A stretch of 64,000 nucleotides of DNA from Prunus persica. Taxonomy: Eukaryota; Streptophyta; Magnoliopsida; Rosales; Rosaceae. The stretch is from the NCBI RefSeq assembly GCF_000346465.2, contig NC_034014.1:22020522-22084521 (forward strand). Direction: 5' to 3'. Below, one piece after another: positions 26,101-38,840 of this stretch. Both the position numbers and the translations under genes were made by a program. The notes below the pieces were generated by a model. It was not told where the DNA came from. It saw only the letters and a program-made list of their open reading frames with translations, and did no database searches. Every line of letters begins with the position of its first letter. Within the stretch, counting starts at the first letter, position 1.

Positions 26101-29100
26101 TTTGACCATTTGATGACAGATTTAAGGCTAATTTTGGGCACTGTGATTCTTGATTATGCTCTCTATTTTGGGTTGAAGCTCATTTTTCTTCTAATAAAAC
26201 AAAGAAATTTTTACAGAAAAGAAACAAGGTAGAAAAAGGAGAGAGAGGCCACAAAAATTTGACCCTCTATGTGTAGAACTTTGCTAAAATAAGAACACAA
26301 ACCAGAAAATTTGCTAGAATTGTGACATTAAAGAGAGGAACTATGTGATTTTGAACCCTTGTTTGAATCAAAGGAGGATATGGTCTCAGTGATCACAGCC
26401 TTTAACATCAAATTCAGTACAAGTTTGTTAATAAAATCAGAGGAGCCAAAATCATTGCCTTTTGAATCTTTTTCATTAAGTCTGAACAATGGGGTGAAAG
26501 GGAAGTGAGCCAGTCCAAATCTCTGATAGCTGGAACCTCTGACTGAAATTACCATAAAAGCCTTCCAACCACATGAGGCAGTTTTTGTGCTGCTAGCCCC
26601 CCCTCCTCTCTTTTGATAGAGACACTTGCTTTAAATCCATTAATTGCCCACCAAATCAAGGGCATTATGGTCACATAATAACAAAAATAACAATTTTGTT
26701 TTGTGTCCCTTTCTTTGGCGTGGAAGGGCTGCAAGGTCATTTTATCTCTACAGTCTTCCGGGACCATTTTGATTTCTTCTGGTTTGGGACCACTGTAAGA
26801 GATGAGGATCAGAGGACTGTAATTTTGGTCTGGCTGGAAGGGTAGAAAGGTAAATGTAGGAAGATGAAACGGGACCTATTGGTCATAATGAGAAATGTGC
26901 CGAGAGAGACACGGAGATGGGGTTCAAGGAAAACACCACGTCTCGTGTCCCAACATGTCAGTCAACCATGTTTGACCAGCTTTATCCAACCCAACAAAAT
27001 TATTACTGCTTAATAATTACATATTATTGTCACTAATTTTCCCTTTCTTTTCTCTTGTTTGTTTTCTTATCTTTTTGCTCATAATAATTCATTTTCTCTT
27101 TTTGGTATTACAAGTACTAACCATCTATAAATAAATAAATAAATAAAGCTTAATCCAAATAGTATAGTATAAAACAATATGTAACTTTAGATATCTTAAG
27201 TTCGAATCATTAAATATACAACATATTCAAATACAAATTATTCATAATGTACTGTAACGGTCTACTCTCCATGAGTGATTGAATAGGTCGTGAAAGTTTT
27301 CGTCATCGTCCCAAAAGATTGAGGAAGTAATTAGTTCATTGTTAGATAGGCTTAAAACTAGATCCTTGATTTGAATCCTACATTAAACCAATGTGTTATC
27401 TTAACTTTTTTTTTTTTTTAACCTTTATGGTCACTTTCTCTTGGGTAAATCCTCCTATGGGACCCCCCAGTTAATCATCCAGTTCATATGCCCCACTGTG
27501 TATATATCCTTTGATTCAACAAGTGGGCCCCATATATTTACCATGAAGAATATACATATGTACATGTGTCACCCTCCTGATTATCATTAATCAATAAAGT
27601 TGAAAGTTGAAACTGTTCCTAGGTCTAAGGGATAATAATGTACTATTCATATATGATGAAGGTGGAGCATGGAGACTGGAGAGCGTTGCTGGGTTTGTCG
27701 TTTAGCCCTAGCATATGTTACAATCTGCAACAGTGTTTTTTGCTATGCTATAGTTGGACCGTACGTGGAAGCAACCCCATCAACACCCATTTTTCATCAT
27801 TATAATAAACCTCAAAAATAAGATGCGCAATAACTTTTTTATATAAGGATAATTCTAATTATTCTAAATTAATTTAATTTATAGAAAAAAATAATTCGAA
27901 TTTGAGTGCAAGCTCATTGTCATAGTCACTTAATCTAACCTACATGTAAGATGTGAACGATAACATTACGTTTAACACATTGAAGGAGATTTGAGCGCTT
28001 TGCTTTCCAATGAATGAGAACTTGAAAAAGATATTTGGTTTCATATTTTTAAGGATGTAGGAATTCTATCACCATCGATACTTTTTTTTTTTTTATAGAT
28101 TAAACCCTAAATTAATAATTAATACTTGTGTGTCACAATTAATTAAATGTTTCTAAGAGATCGGATATCTTACCAAGCAAGTATTATTATTACAACATTT
28201 TATTTTTATTTTTTTTCTAGAAGGAACTTAATCTTATAAATTAGTTAATGTTGCATCAAAATGGTGGTTGCTTTGCTTGGTCAAAGTTTTGGTCAACAAG
28301 TAAAGTAGGATGTTCTGATCACCGGCAAAATTAAGAAGAACGTAAGCTGTGAAGTGACACTAATGTCGTGTTTATATATGCTTAAGCGGCCAAGCCAGCA
28401 GTTCAGCTGAATACATTGCTCATGGGCATGATTATAATCATAATTAAGGACATTTGGGTAATTTGGGTGATTGTTTTATCATTAGGGGACTTGGCACATA
28501 AGTAGTTAAAATGGTACTTACGCTAATTCGTTTTTCACATCACAACAATTATCATTCATTATAACAACATAATTGGTAATTTAAACCCAACAAACATATT
28601 AATTCCAGCCATTCATACATTTCATGTGACCATAGAATATTGATAATATACAAAATCAGGATTAATATATTTAATTATAAATATTTTTTTTAATACAAGC
28701 GATAATCTAAATTACAATAAAATGTTAAATATTTATACTGATAATGGATTACTTGATGTTTCATCTAAAATTTTTGAAAAAAAAAATTATAATATTAATA
28801 CTTTCAATTTTGAAATCGTAAGTAGTTGTATAATCTATATACTAGTTTATTGAGGAATTAGGAAATTGGGTATGTAAAAATAGACAAACCAACTACGTTA
28901 GGTCAGAATAGAGTAAAGGCAAATAAACCAAGGGGGAAAAAAAAAGGAATCATGGGCCCTTTTTGTTGTGTCTGTAAACCTTGTTCAACAACCAGAGATA
29001 TATAATATAAAGGTACCCTAAACAAAAGTATTTGATATGCATTACCTACAATTAGGGCTCATATAAGGACATTTTTCATATTTAATTTAAATATCTATTT

Positions 29101-30480
29101 TTATGTAACTTTTTTTATTCAAGCGATAATTATGAAGAGGGCGATTCAAATTCGGGTGCAGAGTTGAGAGCACATATACTATAGCCAACCTAAACTATTT
29201 TGTCTAGTAAAACAATTATTATGTGTTTTATACGAAATCCATTTTAGTGCTTAATTGAATATTATATATTTTGTTTAAATGTATAATAATGTATTTGATG
29301 GATCATTGTATGATATTGTATTTGATCGATTATTATATAATAAATTCTTTAAATTATTGTTTTGAAGTGGATACATTATCCATTTTTAATTCTTAACTGT
29401 GTATATTTTGTTTTTGTTTTTTATAAAAACAATGAGAAAGAAAAATGAGAGAAATTAAAAATACCAGCTGGCAAGCCACAGAACTACTACGAGACAAAAA
29501 ACAAAATGCGCATATCAAGTTGTTACGTTTGTCATCAAAGAGAAAAAAAAAAAAGAAGAAGAAAGAAATCAATCTTACGTTAGAAGGATAGCAAATTGGA
29601 TGTTGAGCAAGTTGGAAGTTAACATCATCAAAGCCAACAAAGGCAACAATGTTGTAATTCGACAACTCCAATTAAATACATGTAATGACGAATTGTACAA
29701 ACATGATAAAGACTTAGGTTTTTTTTTTCTTCTTCAAATGATTAAAGGCTTAGGTTTTTTTTTTTTCTTCATATGATTAAGACTTAATTTTAACATCCAT
29801 TTCCATTTTATCAATTGTGTGAGGTAGTAAGGCTATCTTTGACATTTGATCTAATAGCATTAGTCTATGTTATGTTGACAGAAGTATTGACTTTAAATCT
29901 TATGAACGAAAATAAAATAAAATTCTCTTATCATTCTTATATTGTCATCACACATTTAGGTTTCGACATCGTTCAACTTTCTCGCTTAAATTTTATTTTT
30001 TTAACTCTCAAACACCGTGTAAAATACAAAGAGATAAAACCTAAAGGGGATATAGTTGAGAGAGAAAATAAATAGAAAAAAGAAACTAAAAGTAACACAT
30101 AGCATTCCCCTTATCGTATAACACATAGTACATCGAAAATTGGACACACATCCATGATACAATGCACGCCAACTATTTATCAAACTTTATAGAAATAAAT
30201 AAAGAAATGGGGTATAGCTGTATATTAGTAACATCGTTGGACCAAAAGATTCAAAACCAAAAAGCACTCTGTTTTTCTCTATCTTAAAAATTCTCTTAAC
30301 TTTTTAATATTTTTCCCGGTGCGAAAGAAAGAACAATAAGCGTCCAAAACATTCAATCAAATAATTCAAATTCGGGGATGCCCCTAAAATAAATAAATAA
30401 AAAGAAAACCATCGTCTCTTTTTATTTATTTTTAATTTTGAATTAAAAAAAAAGAAGACAATAAAATCACACGAAGCTCA
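23177..30480. other. Intergenic between hexokinase-like and BAM1-type genes
   Basis: Several 60-140 codon frames occur (for example 23426-23857 minus), but none shows a domain, a convincing start context or an exon partner. 26930-26980 is rich in W-box-like TTGACC and a CACGTC motif, but no gene starts nearby. 28690-29210 contains a repeated 'aagcgataat' motif also seen at 62030, suggesting a dispersed repeat. Poly-A/T and (CA)n tracts are common. Confidence 0.55.
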
Positions 30481-30605
30481 CCCGCCTCTCTACCCTCTCT
30501 CTTCTTCTTCTTACTGAAGAAGTGAACAAAGTCTCACACTCACTCAGCTACCCCTTCTTCTCTCCACCCTCCACCACCCAAAAAACCACAAACCAAAATT
30601 AAAAA

Positions 30606-33600
30606 ATGCGGCTCCTTCTTCTCCTCCTCCTGCTTCTCCATCTCCACCACTCCCTCGCCGCACGTGAAATGTCCGATTACCGCGCCCTCCTCTCCTTCAA
30701 ATCCTCCATATCCTCCGACCCAAACTCCGTTCTCTCCTCCTGGACCCCCACCACCAGCCACTGCACCTGGACCGGCGTTACGTGCGACTCCCGCCGTCAC
30801 GTGACCTCCCTCGACCTCTCCAGCAGTGACCTGGTCGGCACTCTCTCCTCTGACATAGCCCACCTCCGCTTCCTCTCCAACCTCACCCTCGCCGACAACC
30901 AGTTCTCGGGTCCCATCCCGTCCGAGATCTCGGCCCTCTCTGGGCTCCGCCTCCTCAACCTCTCCAACAACATCTTCAACACCACCTTCCCTCCTCAGCT
31001 CTCCAACCTCACCCGCCTCGCCGTCCTCGACCTCTACAACAATAACTTGACCGGCGACCTCCCCGTGTCCGTCACCCACATGACCAGCCTCCGTCATTTG
31101 CACTTGGGCGGCAACTTCTTCTCGGGTCGGATTCCGCCTGAGTTCGGCCGCTTCCCGCTTCTCGAGTACTTGGCCATATCCGGGAACGAGCTTGGCGGCT
31201 CGATACCGCCCGAGATCGGAAATTTAACCAGTTTGAAAGAGCTCTATATCGGGTACTACAACATCTACGAAGGCGGCATACCGCCCGAGATCGGGAACTT
31301 GTCCCAGCTAGTCCGGCTAGACGCCGCCAACTGTAACTTGACCGGAGAGGTCCCGCGGGAACTGGGTCGGTTACAAAATGTGGACACTCTGTTTCTTCAG
31401 GTCAATGCCCTTTCTGGGTCGTTGACTGCCGAGCTGGGTTCCCTCAAGAGCTTGAAGTCGATGGACTTATCCAACAACATGTTTTCGGGCGAGATTCCGG
31501 GCTCGTTTTCGGAGCTCAAGAACTTGACCCTTTTGAATCTCTTCCGAAACAAGCTCCACGGCGCCATTCCCGAGTTCATCGGCGACTTGCCGGAGCTCCA
31601 GGTTCTGCAGCTATGGGAAAACAACTTCACTGGTAGCATTCCTCAGGGCTTGGGCAAAAATGGAAAGCTTATAACCTTGGACCTTTCGTCGAACAAGTTA
31701 ACTGGGACTCTCCCTCCCGATATGTGTTTCGGAAATAATCTTCAGACTCTCATCACTCTCGGAAACTTCCTTTTCGGGCCGATTCCCGAGTCGCTCGGAA
31801 GGTGTGGCTCGCTGAGTCGGATTCGGATGGGTGAGAACTTCCTCAATGGGTCGATTCCGAAGGGTCTCTTTGGCTTGCCCAAGCTCTCTCAAGTAGAGTT
31901 GCAGGACAATCTCTTGGCCGGTTCGTTTCCCGAAACCGATACAATATCGGTGAATCTCGGCCAGATTAGTCTTTCAAACAACCGGCTTTCTGGGTCTCTG
32001 CCGCCGACCATCGGCAACTTCTCCGGCGTCCAGAAGCTCCTCCTCGATGGCAACAAGTTCTCGGGTCGAATCCCACCCGAGATTGGGAGACTACAGCAAC
32101 TATCCAAGATCGATTTTAGCCACAACAAGTTTCTGGGTCCGATCGCACCCGAAATCAGCCAATGCAAGCTCCTGACGTTCGTCGATCTCAGCCGAAACGA
32201 GCTCGCTGGCGAGATTCCGAAGGAGATTACAGGCATGCGGATACTGAATTACCTCAACCTCTCGAGAAACCATCTGGTGGGTAGCATCCCTTCGTCCATA
32301 TCCACAATGCAGAGCTTGACATCTGTGGACTTTTCCTATAACAATCTTTCGGGTTTGGTTCCGGGTACTGGTCAGTTCAGTTACTTCAATTACACTTCCT
32401 TTCTGGGCAATCCTGATCTCTGCGGTCCCTATTTGGTTCCGTGCAAAGATGGGGTTGCCAATGGCACCCACCAACCACATGTCAAAGGGTCCCTTACTGC
32501 TTCTCTGAAGCTATTGCTTGTTATTGGTTTGCTTTTGTGCTCCATCATATTCGCTGTTGCTGCAATCATCAAAGCCCGGTCTTTGAAGAAAGCGAGCGAG
32601 TCCCGGGCTTGGAAATTGACTGCTTTCCAGCGCTTGGACTTCACAGTTGATGATGTATTGGATTCGTTGAAGGAAGACAACATCATAGGGAAAGGAGGGG
32701 CTGGGATTGTGTACAAAGGAGCCATGCCTAATGGTGACAATGTGGCTGTGAAAAGACTACCAGCAATGAGCAGAGGGTCATCCCATGACCATGGATTCAA
32801 TGCCGAGATTCAAACTCTGGGTCGAATTCGACACCGGCACATTGTTAGATTATTGGGTTTTTGTTCAAACCATGAAACAAATCTTCTGGTCTATGAGTAC
32901 ATGCCCAATGGTAGCTTGGGTGAAGTTCTTCATGGTAAGAAAGGGGGCCACTTGCATTGGGACACAAGGTACAAAATCGCCATTGAGGCTGCAAAGGGGC
33001 TTTGCTATCTTCACCATGACTGCTCACCGTTGATCGTCCACAGAGACGTGAAGTCGAATAACATCCTTCTTGACTCCAATTTTGAAGCTCATGTTGCTGA
33101 TTTTGGGCTTGCCAAGTTCCTGCAGGATTCAGGCACGTCCGAGTGCATGTCTGCAATTGCTGGTTCTTATGGATATATTGCTCCAGGTATTATGATTCAT
33201 TCAATCCTTGAATTTTTGGGTACTTTTACTACTGTAGAAAATGTACTAACTCCCTCATTTTAGTCTTAATTTAGAACTTCTTTTGACCCTATAATACCAT
33301 ATATATATATATATATATATGTTTTACATTGAGTGAGGCCCTGCATTTATTTCTGCAGAAGCCTTCTTTGTCATTTGGTGAAATTTGACTTTGGGCTTCT
33401 AATTGTTGGATGTATGCTCTTGATTAAACATTTAAACTGTTGAAAATTTTGATATGGTGGTTGGCAGGATACCTTGAATTGAAAGTACATGAATTTAATG
33501 ATTTTTGACTGTTACCCATCAATCGACCGAGACTTTTTAATTTTGAAAATATTACCCCTACAAAACAAATCATAAGTAATTGAAACTTGAACTTGAGTCT

Positions 33601-34156
33601 GGGTTGACTAGTTCAAATTCGTACAAGGGTTTTGGTTTGATGGTTTCTGGTTGTAATAATATGATTGTTTCTTTTGTGTGCAGAGTATGCTTACACATTG
33701 AAGGTGGATGAGAAGAGTGACGTTTATAGTTTCGGAGTAGTTCTGTTAGAACTTGTTAGCGGCAGGAAACCAGTTGGTGAATTTGGAGATGGGGTAGACA
33801 TAGTCCAATGGGTTCGAAAAATGACAGACTCAAACAAGGAAGGAGTCTTGAAAATCCTTGACCCCAGGCTCCCTTCAGTCCCTCTCCATGAGGTTATGCA
33901 CGTGTTTTACGTTGCAATGCTGTGCGTGGAAGAACAAGCTGTGGAGCGTCCAACAATGCGGGAAGTGGTTCAAATTCTAACAGAGCTACCAAAGGCGCCC
34001 GGCTCAAAACAGGGAGGAGGAGACTCGGCAATAACAGAGTCCTTCCCTCCATCTGGCACTAGTGCATCAGAGTCTCCAACTACAACGAGTAACACAAAAG
34101 ATCATCAACAGCAGGCGCCACCGCAATCACCACCGCCTGATCTTCTTAGCATATGA
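30606..34156 (+). CDS. BAM1: BAM1-type LRR receptor-like kinase
   Basis: Two exons, 30606-33186 and 33684-34156, joined within the codon for Glu in APEYA; 1017 aa. A poly-Leu signal peptide (about 1-19) precedes the LRR N-cap with CTWTGVTCD, roughly 20 plant-type LRRs to about residue 580, a C-cap (NPDLCGPY), a transmembrane helix (~636-659) and a cytosolic kinase. The kinase has a Gly-loop GKGGAG, catalytic Lys716, His812-Arg813-Asp814 (an RD kinase) and Asp832 of DFG, so it should be active. The sequence closely follows Arabidopsis BAM1 throughout, including the FLQVNALSG and [15 protein letters not shown] regions. BAM receptors at the plasma membrane bind CLE peptides and act with CLV1 in meristem, vascular and anther patterning. 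The single intron in the kinase domain is a family trait. A (TA)n tract lies in the intron. Exon 1 is much more GC-rich than its surroundings. Confidence 0.95.
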
Positions 34157-35809
34157 AGTCTTAGTTGTCTGGGGATATTGGAGTGTTTGTTCTAGATTCC
34201 AAGAATTGTATTAGCCTTTTTATTATGTGTTCTTTTAATTTTCTTTGGGGTGGGGTTGGTTTGTTCTAACTTTAAGTTTGAAGTTTTTGGTGTACAGTAG
34301 GATTTGGGGGGGTATTTTCTTATAAGTTTGTCTTCATCTTCATGTAGTAAGTACCACTGGCTGCTGATTTCCACTTTCACCTTATGCTGCTCACTGTTTA
34401 TGGCATGTGTATGCTTTACTGTTTTAAGCCTGGCAGAAGCAATCGCCTTGTAAAAAGATGGAGGGGCGAAAAAAGCACTTTTAAATCGAGTGGTTTCATT
34501 TGAGTACTTGTGAAAGGGAAGGGTGGAATCTTGAAAGGAAGTGCTTTTTAACTAGTGTTTTTATTTTTTATTACCGACGACTTGTCGTGAGAGGAGGGAA
34601 AGGTTCAAGACACAAACGGGTTTGGGTATAGAAAGATGTGTTTCTTTTTGTTATATACCTTTTAACAAATAACAGGAGAAAATATAAAAAGAAATTAAAA
34701 TTTAAAAGTTCAAAAGTGAAAGTGCTTTTTTATTTGTCTAGTAATTGGTAAATAGAAATTGCGTTTGTTATAAAGAGAATGGTTTGGTTGGTTTAAGTAC
34801 TAAAGTAATGAGGAAGAAAGTATTTTGGTATCAAATATTCTTATAAAATAATTTGAGATCGTACAACTTTTAGTAAGAAAAAGTTTTATTTGCTAGAGTT
34901 AGGAATAAAAAAATTATGGGATGGGACGAATGAAATGAAATGGAGATGATTGTTTTTTTATTTATTTTTTAATTGCTTTTGTTACTTAAATTTTAGGCCC
35001 GTTCTAGTGTACTAGGATTTTTGTGTAATAAGAAATAAACATAAGAAAAATAGTGGACCGCTTGTACCACTTTTAGAATTATTGGCACAAGTAATTATTT
35101 TTTTAATGTTGAAGACATCCCAAGTTTGAATCTTTCTACATAATTTTGCATGGTAGAAAAATGGGAAAAGAATAGGTGAAGTTTAATGATAGACATCTTG
35201 GCTCCCTTACCAAGTTATTACCCTCTCTCCTAATTAAACAGAGCAGAAGAAGCATATGGGTCAACATGTGTGAGAAAGACTTTTGTGAAACGGGAATAAT
35301 ACTATTTTGTTATTTTAAATTAATAACGTCATAACACGCGTGATAACACTTCAATGTTACACAATATTATTAGTCGAAAATAGCAAAATAGTGTTATCTC
35401 CATTACAACTAAATTTTTCTGCAACATATGCTAGTCTTGCTCCTACAAGAAATAATTAAAAGTGTATATTCTAGCTTGTACTTGACTCCAACAGGACTTT
35501 CCCAAAGGGAAATACAACAGGGTTCCAAATCCTAGTTTTAGGTGGAAATGAAATCGGCATTTTGTTGTTGTGGCCTCAATATTCAATTGCATCCCAAAAA
35601 CAAGGTTTGCTTGCCATGTTTCTCTGCAATATGCATTTCATTAGAATATTTATTCATGCACCTTCTAGATTCGATTCTCCCCTTCCTCAATAACTTTTGT
35701 ATATTAAAAAACACTTTGTAATTTTAAATGGATTAAATTCGCGTAATGTGATAGATGATATGTTAATTAACAGTTAATTATGATAATTGATGTCGTATAT
35801 GTATAAATA
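34157..35809. other. 3' UTR of the BAM1-type gene and intergenic DNA
   Basis: The first ~250 bases are the likely 3' UTR. 34460-34560 has an inverted 'aaaagcactttt' / 'aagtgcttttt' pair typical of small decayed MITEs. No gene is seen before the Cassandra element. Confidence 0.55.
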
Positions 35810-36412
35810 TGTCACATCTTAGGATCAGTTTCGCCGTAGCACGATATTGTTCGCTTTGGGCCTCCGCCATCACGGTTTTGTTTCTTGGAACTCACGAGTA
35901 ACTTTCCAGTAGGTCACCCATCTTGGGATTACTCTAGCCTAAACTCGCTTAACTTCAGAGTTCTCATGACTTCGAAGCCAGTAAGCTTCTAAAATGCCTC
36001 TTGCTAGATGGAGGCGGGCATGTACATATAAGGCACATCACCCCTTCTCTGTTGGTCTATATGGGATGTTACAATCCACTCCCATTAGGGGCCCGACATC
36101 CTCGTTGGCACACTCGCACCATACGGCAGAGTGGCTCTGATACCAAATTGTCACATCCCCTAATCGACTCCGTTGTAGCATGATATTGTTCGTTTTGGGC
36201 CTCTGCCCTCACAGTTTTGTTTTTGGGAACTCACGAGCAACTTCTCAATGAGTCACCCATCCTGGGATTGCTCTAACTCAAACTCGCTTAACTTCGGAGT
36301 TTCTATGACTTCGAAGCCAATGAGCTCCCAAAAGGCTTCGTGCTAGATGGAAGCGAGCATGTACATATAAAACACATCACCACTTCTCCGTTGGTCAAAA
36401 TGAGATGTTACA
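35810..36412 (-). mobile_element. Cassandra-type TRIM retrotransposon, complete
   Basis: Two 264-bp LTRs (35810-36073 and 36149-36412), each TGTCACATC...GATGTTACA, enclose only 75 bp. On the minus strand the interior starts ATT then TGGTATCAGAGCC, the initiator-Met tRNA primer binding site, and ends in a purine-rich stretch before the 3' LTR. A 5-bp target duplication, aaata, is at 35805-35809 and 36413-36417. Each LTR holds an antisense 5S rRNA-like segment (about 35892-35969 and 36232-36309, with GCTTAACTTCGGAGTT), the hallmark of Cassandra. It codes for no protein and must be mobilised in trans. The LTRs have diverged visibly, so the insertion is not recent. Confidence 0.93.
35892..35969 (-). 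repeat. 5S rRNA-like segment within Cassandra LTR (left copy)
   Basis: Read on the minus strand this resembles the middle to 3' part of plant 5S rRNA, including AACTCTGAAGTTAAGC and the GATGGGTGACC-type block. It is part of the LTR and not an independent 5S gene. The sister segment is at 36232-36309. Confidence 0.85.
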
Positions 36413-37636
36413 AAATAAAAGGCTTATTTACACTAATGTTCCCCGAAACTACAGTCCAATCTCATTTTGTCTTCCCAAACTTAAAGTGGCCCACTTACCC
36501 CGTTTGACTGTGGTTTGGTGACCCACTTTGCCTCCTGTGGTCAACTCCGTCCAAAAGTCAGTTGACTATGATGATGTGGCAAGGGTGTTTGTGCCTAACA
36601 GACCCCTCAACCCCAACTCCCCTACCCACTCTCTCCCTGTCTCCCTCTCTCTATGTCCCTCTCCCCCTCTCTCTCCCCCCGACCTCGAACCCAACCACTA
36701 TAGATTCGCAGCCGACCCAACCATATACCTACCCTGACCTCAACCCAAACCCCACAAATCCACCCCTCCCCGACCCATTCTCTCCTCTTCTTCCCTTATT
36801 CTCTCTCCCCGTCTTCGTCAACCCCCTCATCCTAATAGTATAAACTCAAAAATTTGGGTAATGATTTAGATTAACTCGAATTTTAAAAGTACTGCAATTG
36901 AAGAAGTAGAGAGCCCTCACCTAGCGAAGAAGACCAGGCTATTAACTATCATGAAGCCAAACTCGAGATTTCCCAGAACTAGAAGAGACTACTCCGAGCT
37001 AATGAGGAGTTTCTTTAGGAATTAATATTGGAATTAATTTTAGAATTTTGTTCAATTTGTCTTTGGTTATTTGTTTGGTCGAGATCTGGATGTGTTTGAT
37101 TTTGGGTTGGAGTTGTGGATTTTGAATGTTGGTGGAAAGCATTGGTTCGTAGTTTGAGTGGTTGACATAGGTAGCAAGAATTGAAGAAAGTATGACAATT
37201 GAAGGTGCATTTCATGGTTTTATCGGTGTGGGTGGTGGTTGTGGTGTGGTGCATGGTTGGGGTTGAACAAGGCGGAGGAGGTGGCTGGGTTTGCTTACAG
37301 GGGTGGCTCATGGGTGGGTGGGAAGTGGGGAGAGGAGAGTTTTTTTTTAGAGAGCTTTAGTGATATACCCAAAATAGAGGCTGAAATTATAAAAAAACCC
37401 TACATGAAATACACTTTAGAAACATACCCAAAAATCATTTACTACATACAAAATGAGTGTTGAATTTCTATAAATTACATGACTGCCACTAACTAACTTA
37501 AAAGAAGCCCAATACAAAAAACCCAAAAAAAACCTAAAACAAGCCCAATCCAGATTTTTATTTTTTTTATTTATAAAAAAAACGAAAACCAAGGGCATGC
37601 CCCTACGACCCTTTCTTCTCCATCGAACCTCTGCAA

Positions 37637-38025
37637 ACCATGTCATAGAAGTACATTGTTAATACCATTTCATAGGAAAACATTGTTAATACCATTTCAT
37701 ACAAAAACATTGTTAATACCATTTCATACCAAAAAATATATATATTTTTAATACCATTTCTTACAAAAAGATATTGTTAATACCATTTCATACAAATAGA
37801 ACATTGTTAATACCATTTCATACAAATAGAACATTGTTAATACCATTTCATACAATAAACCATTGTTAATACCATTTCATAGAAATACATTGTTAATACC
37901 ATGTCATAGACGTACATTGTTAATATCATGTCATAGAAGTACATTGTTAATACAATTTCATAGAAAACATTGTTACTACCATTTCATAGAAAACATTGTT
38001 AATACCATTTCATACAAAAAAACTC
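37637..38025 (+). repeat. Minisatellite, ~14 copies of a 26-30 bp unit
   Basis: Tandem copies of 'aataccatttcatacaaa' plus 'acattgtt', with variable A-rich spacers, run from 37637 to about 38025. Copies differ by substitutions and small indels. One unit is stretched by a TA tract near 37735. The units directly abut and have no unique spacers, so it is not a CRISPR array. Confidence 0.92.
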
Positions 38026-38439
38026 AAAAAAAACCCAGTAATACATCCGATATCCTGTGCAGAAACGACCTCTAATTGTCCAAAGTTTCACCAGAAATCA
38101 TCGCAAAGGCAAAAGGACGAATATACTCAAATCCTTGAATAAAAAATATATTTAATTCAACTAAGCTAAGCCTAATCCAACTCAGAAATTCAAACTACTA
38201 ACCCAACCCTCCAGCACGAATATACTCAGATTCAACTCAAAAAGGGTACCTCAATTAATATGAAAACCCAATTCAATATCACAGATTTTTAACCACAGCT
38301 CAAACCAAAACACAAGATTAAATTCACAACCAAACTGAATCTAAAATCAATCCAAATTATAAACAACAAAAAATTAAAATCACAATTCAAAACTCAAATG
38401 AATATCAAATACAAATTACCTAAGTGGCCTAAACCGAAT

Positions 38440-38840
38440 CGTCATCGAGACGCTATCCCCAACGCCTTCACGATGACCGCCACCTCAGTAGCCAACGCCG
38501 CCATATCCTCCGCGGCTATAACCTCCGTTACCACCACCACCACCGTCGCTTCCACGAGATTGGGCCTCATTGACGGTTAAGTTACGGCCGTCAAGGTTCT
38601 AGCCGTTTATGCCTTCGATCGCGTCCCTTATGGCCTTCTCGTGGTTGAAAGTGACGAAGCCGAAGCCCCTGGACCTCTCGATCTCACGGTCGTTGATGAT
38701 CTTCGATTCGATGATCTCACCGAACAGAGAAAAGGCCTCTGCAACCCATCATTGTCGGTGGAGGAAAGAGTCGGCCTCATAGATCAGGACCCGAGTCCAC
38801 TTCTTGAGTTGTAAAATGACCTTGCCTATGACTAAGATGC
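38440..38840 (-). pseudogene. Glycine-rich RNA-binding protein (GRP7-like) pseudogene, intronless
   Basis: On the minus strand a decayed RRM reads FSLFGEIIESK, IINDREIERSRGFGFVTF and AIRDAIEGING, then a TAG stop at 38599-38601 where the family has Gln, then NLDGRNLTVNEAQSRGS and a Gly-rich tail (GGGGGNGGYSRGGYGG) broken by TGA at 38485-38487. A one-base deletion near 38735 disrupts the frame before FSLFGE. Plant GRP7/8-type genes, as I recall them, have an intron inside the RRM near DSK/IINDR; here that junction is seamless. This points to a retrocopy that was later enclosed or carried by the Mutator-like element. It is non-functional. Confidence 0.85.

Noticed and set aside
30540..31103. 187-codon minus-strand frame rich in Gly/Glu/Val
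   Set aside because: It is antisense to the GC-rich 5' part of the BAM1-type exon; its composition is forced by the sense codons and it has no domain.
35892..36309. 5S rRNA genes
   Set aside because: The two 5S-like segments are parts of the Cassandra LTRs, diverged and incomplete.
37637..38025. CRISPR-like array
   Set aside because: Units directly abut without unique spacers, in a plant transposon; it is a minisatellite.
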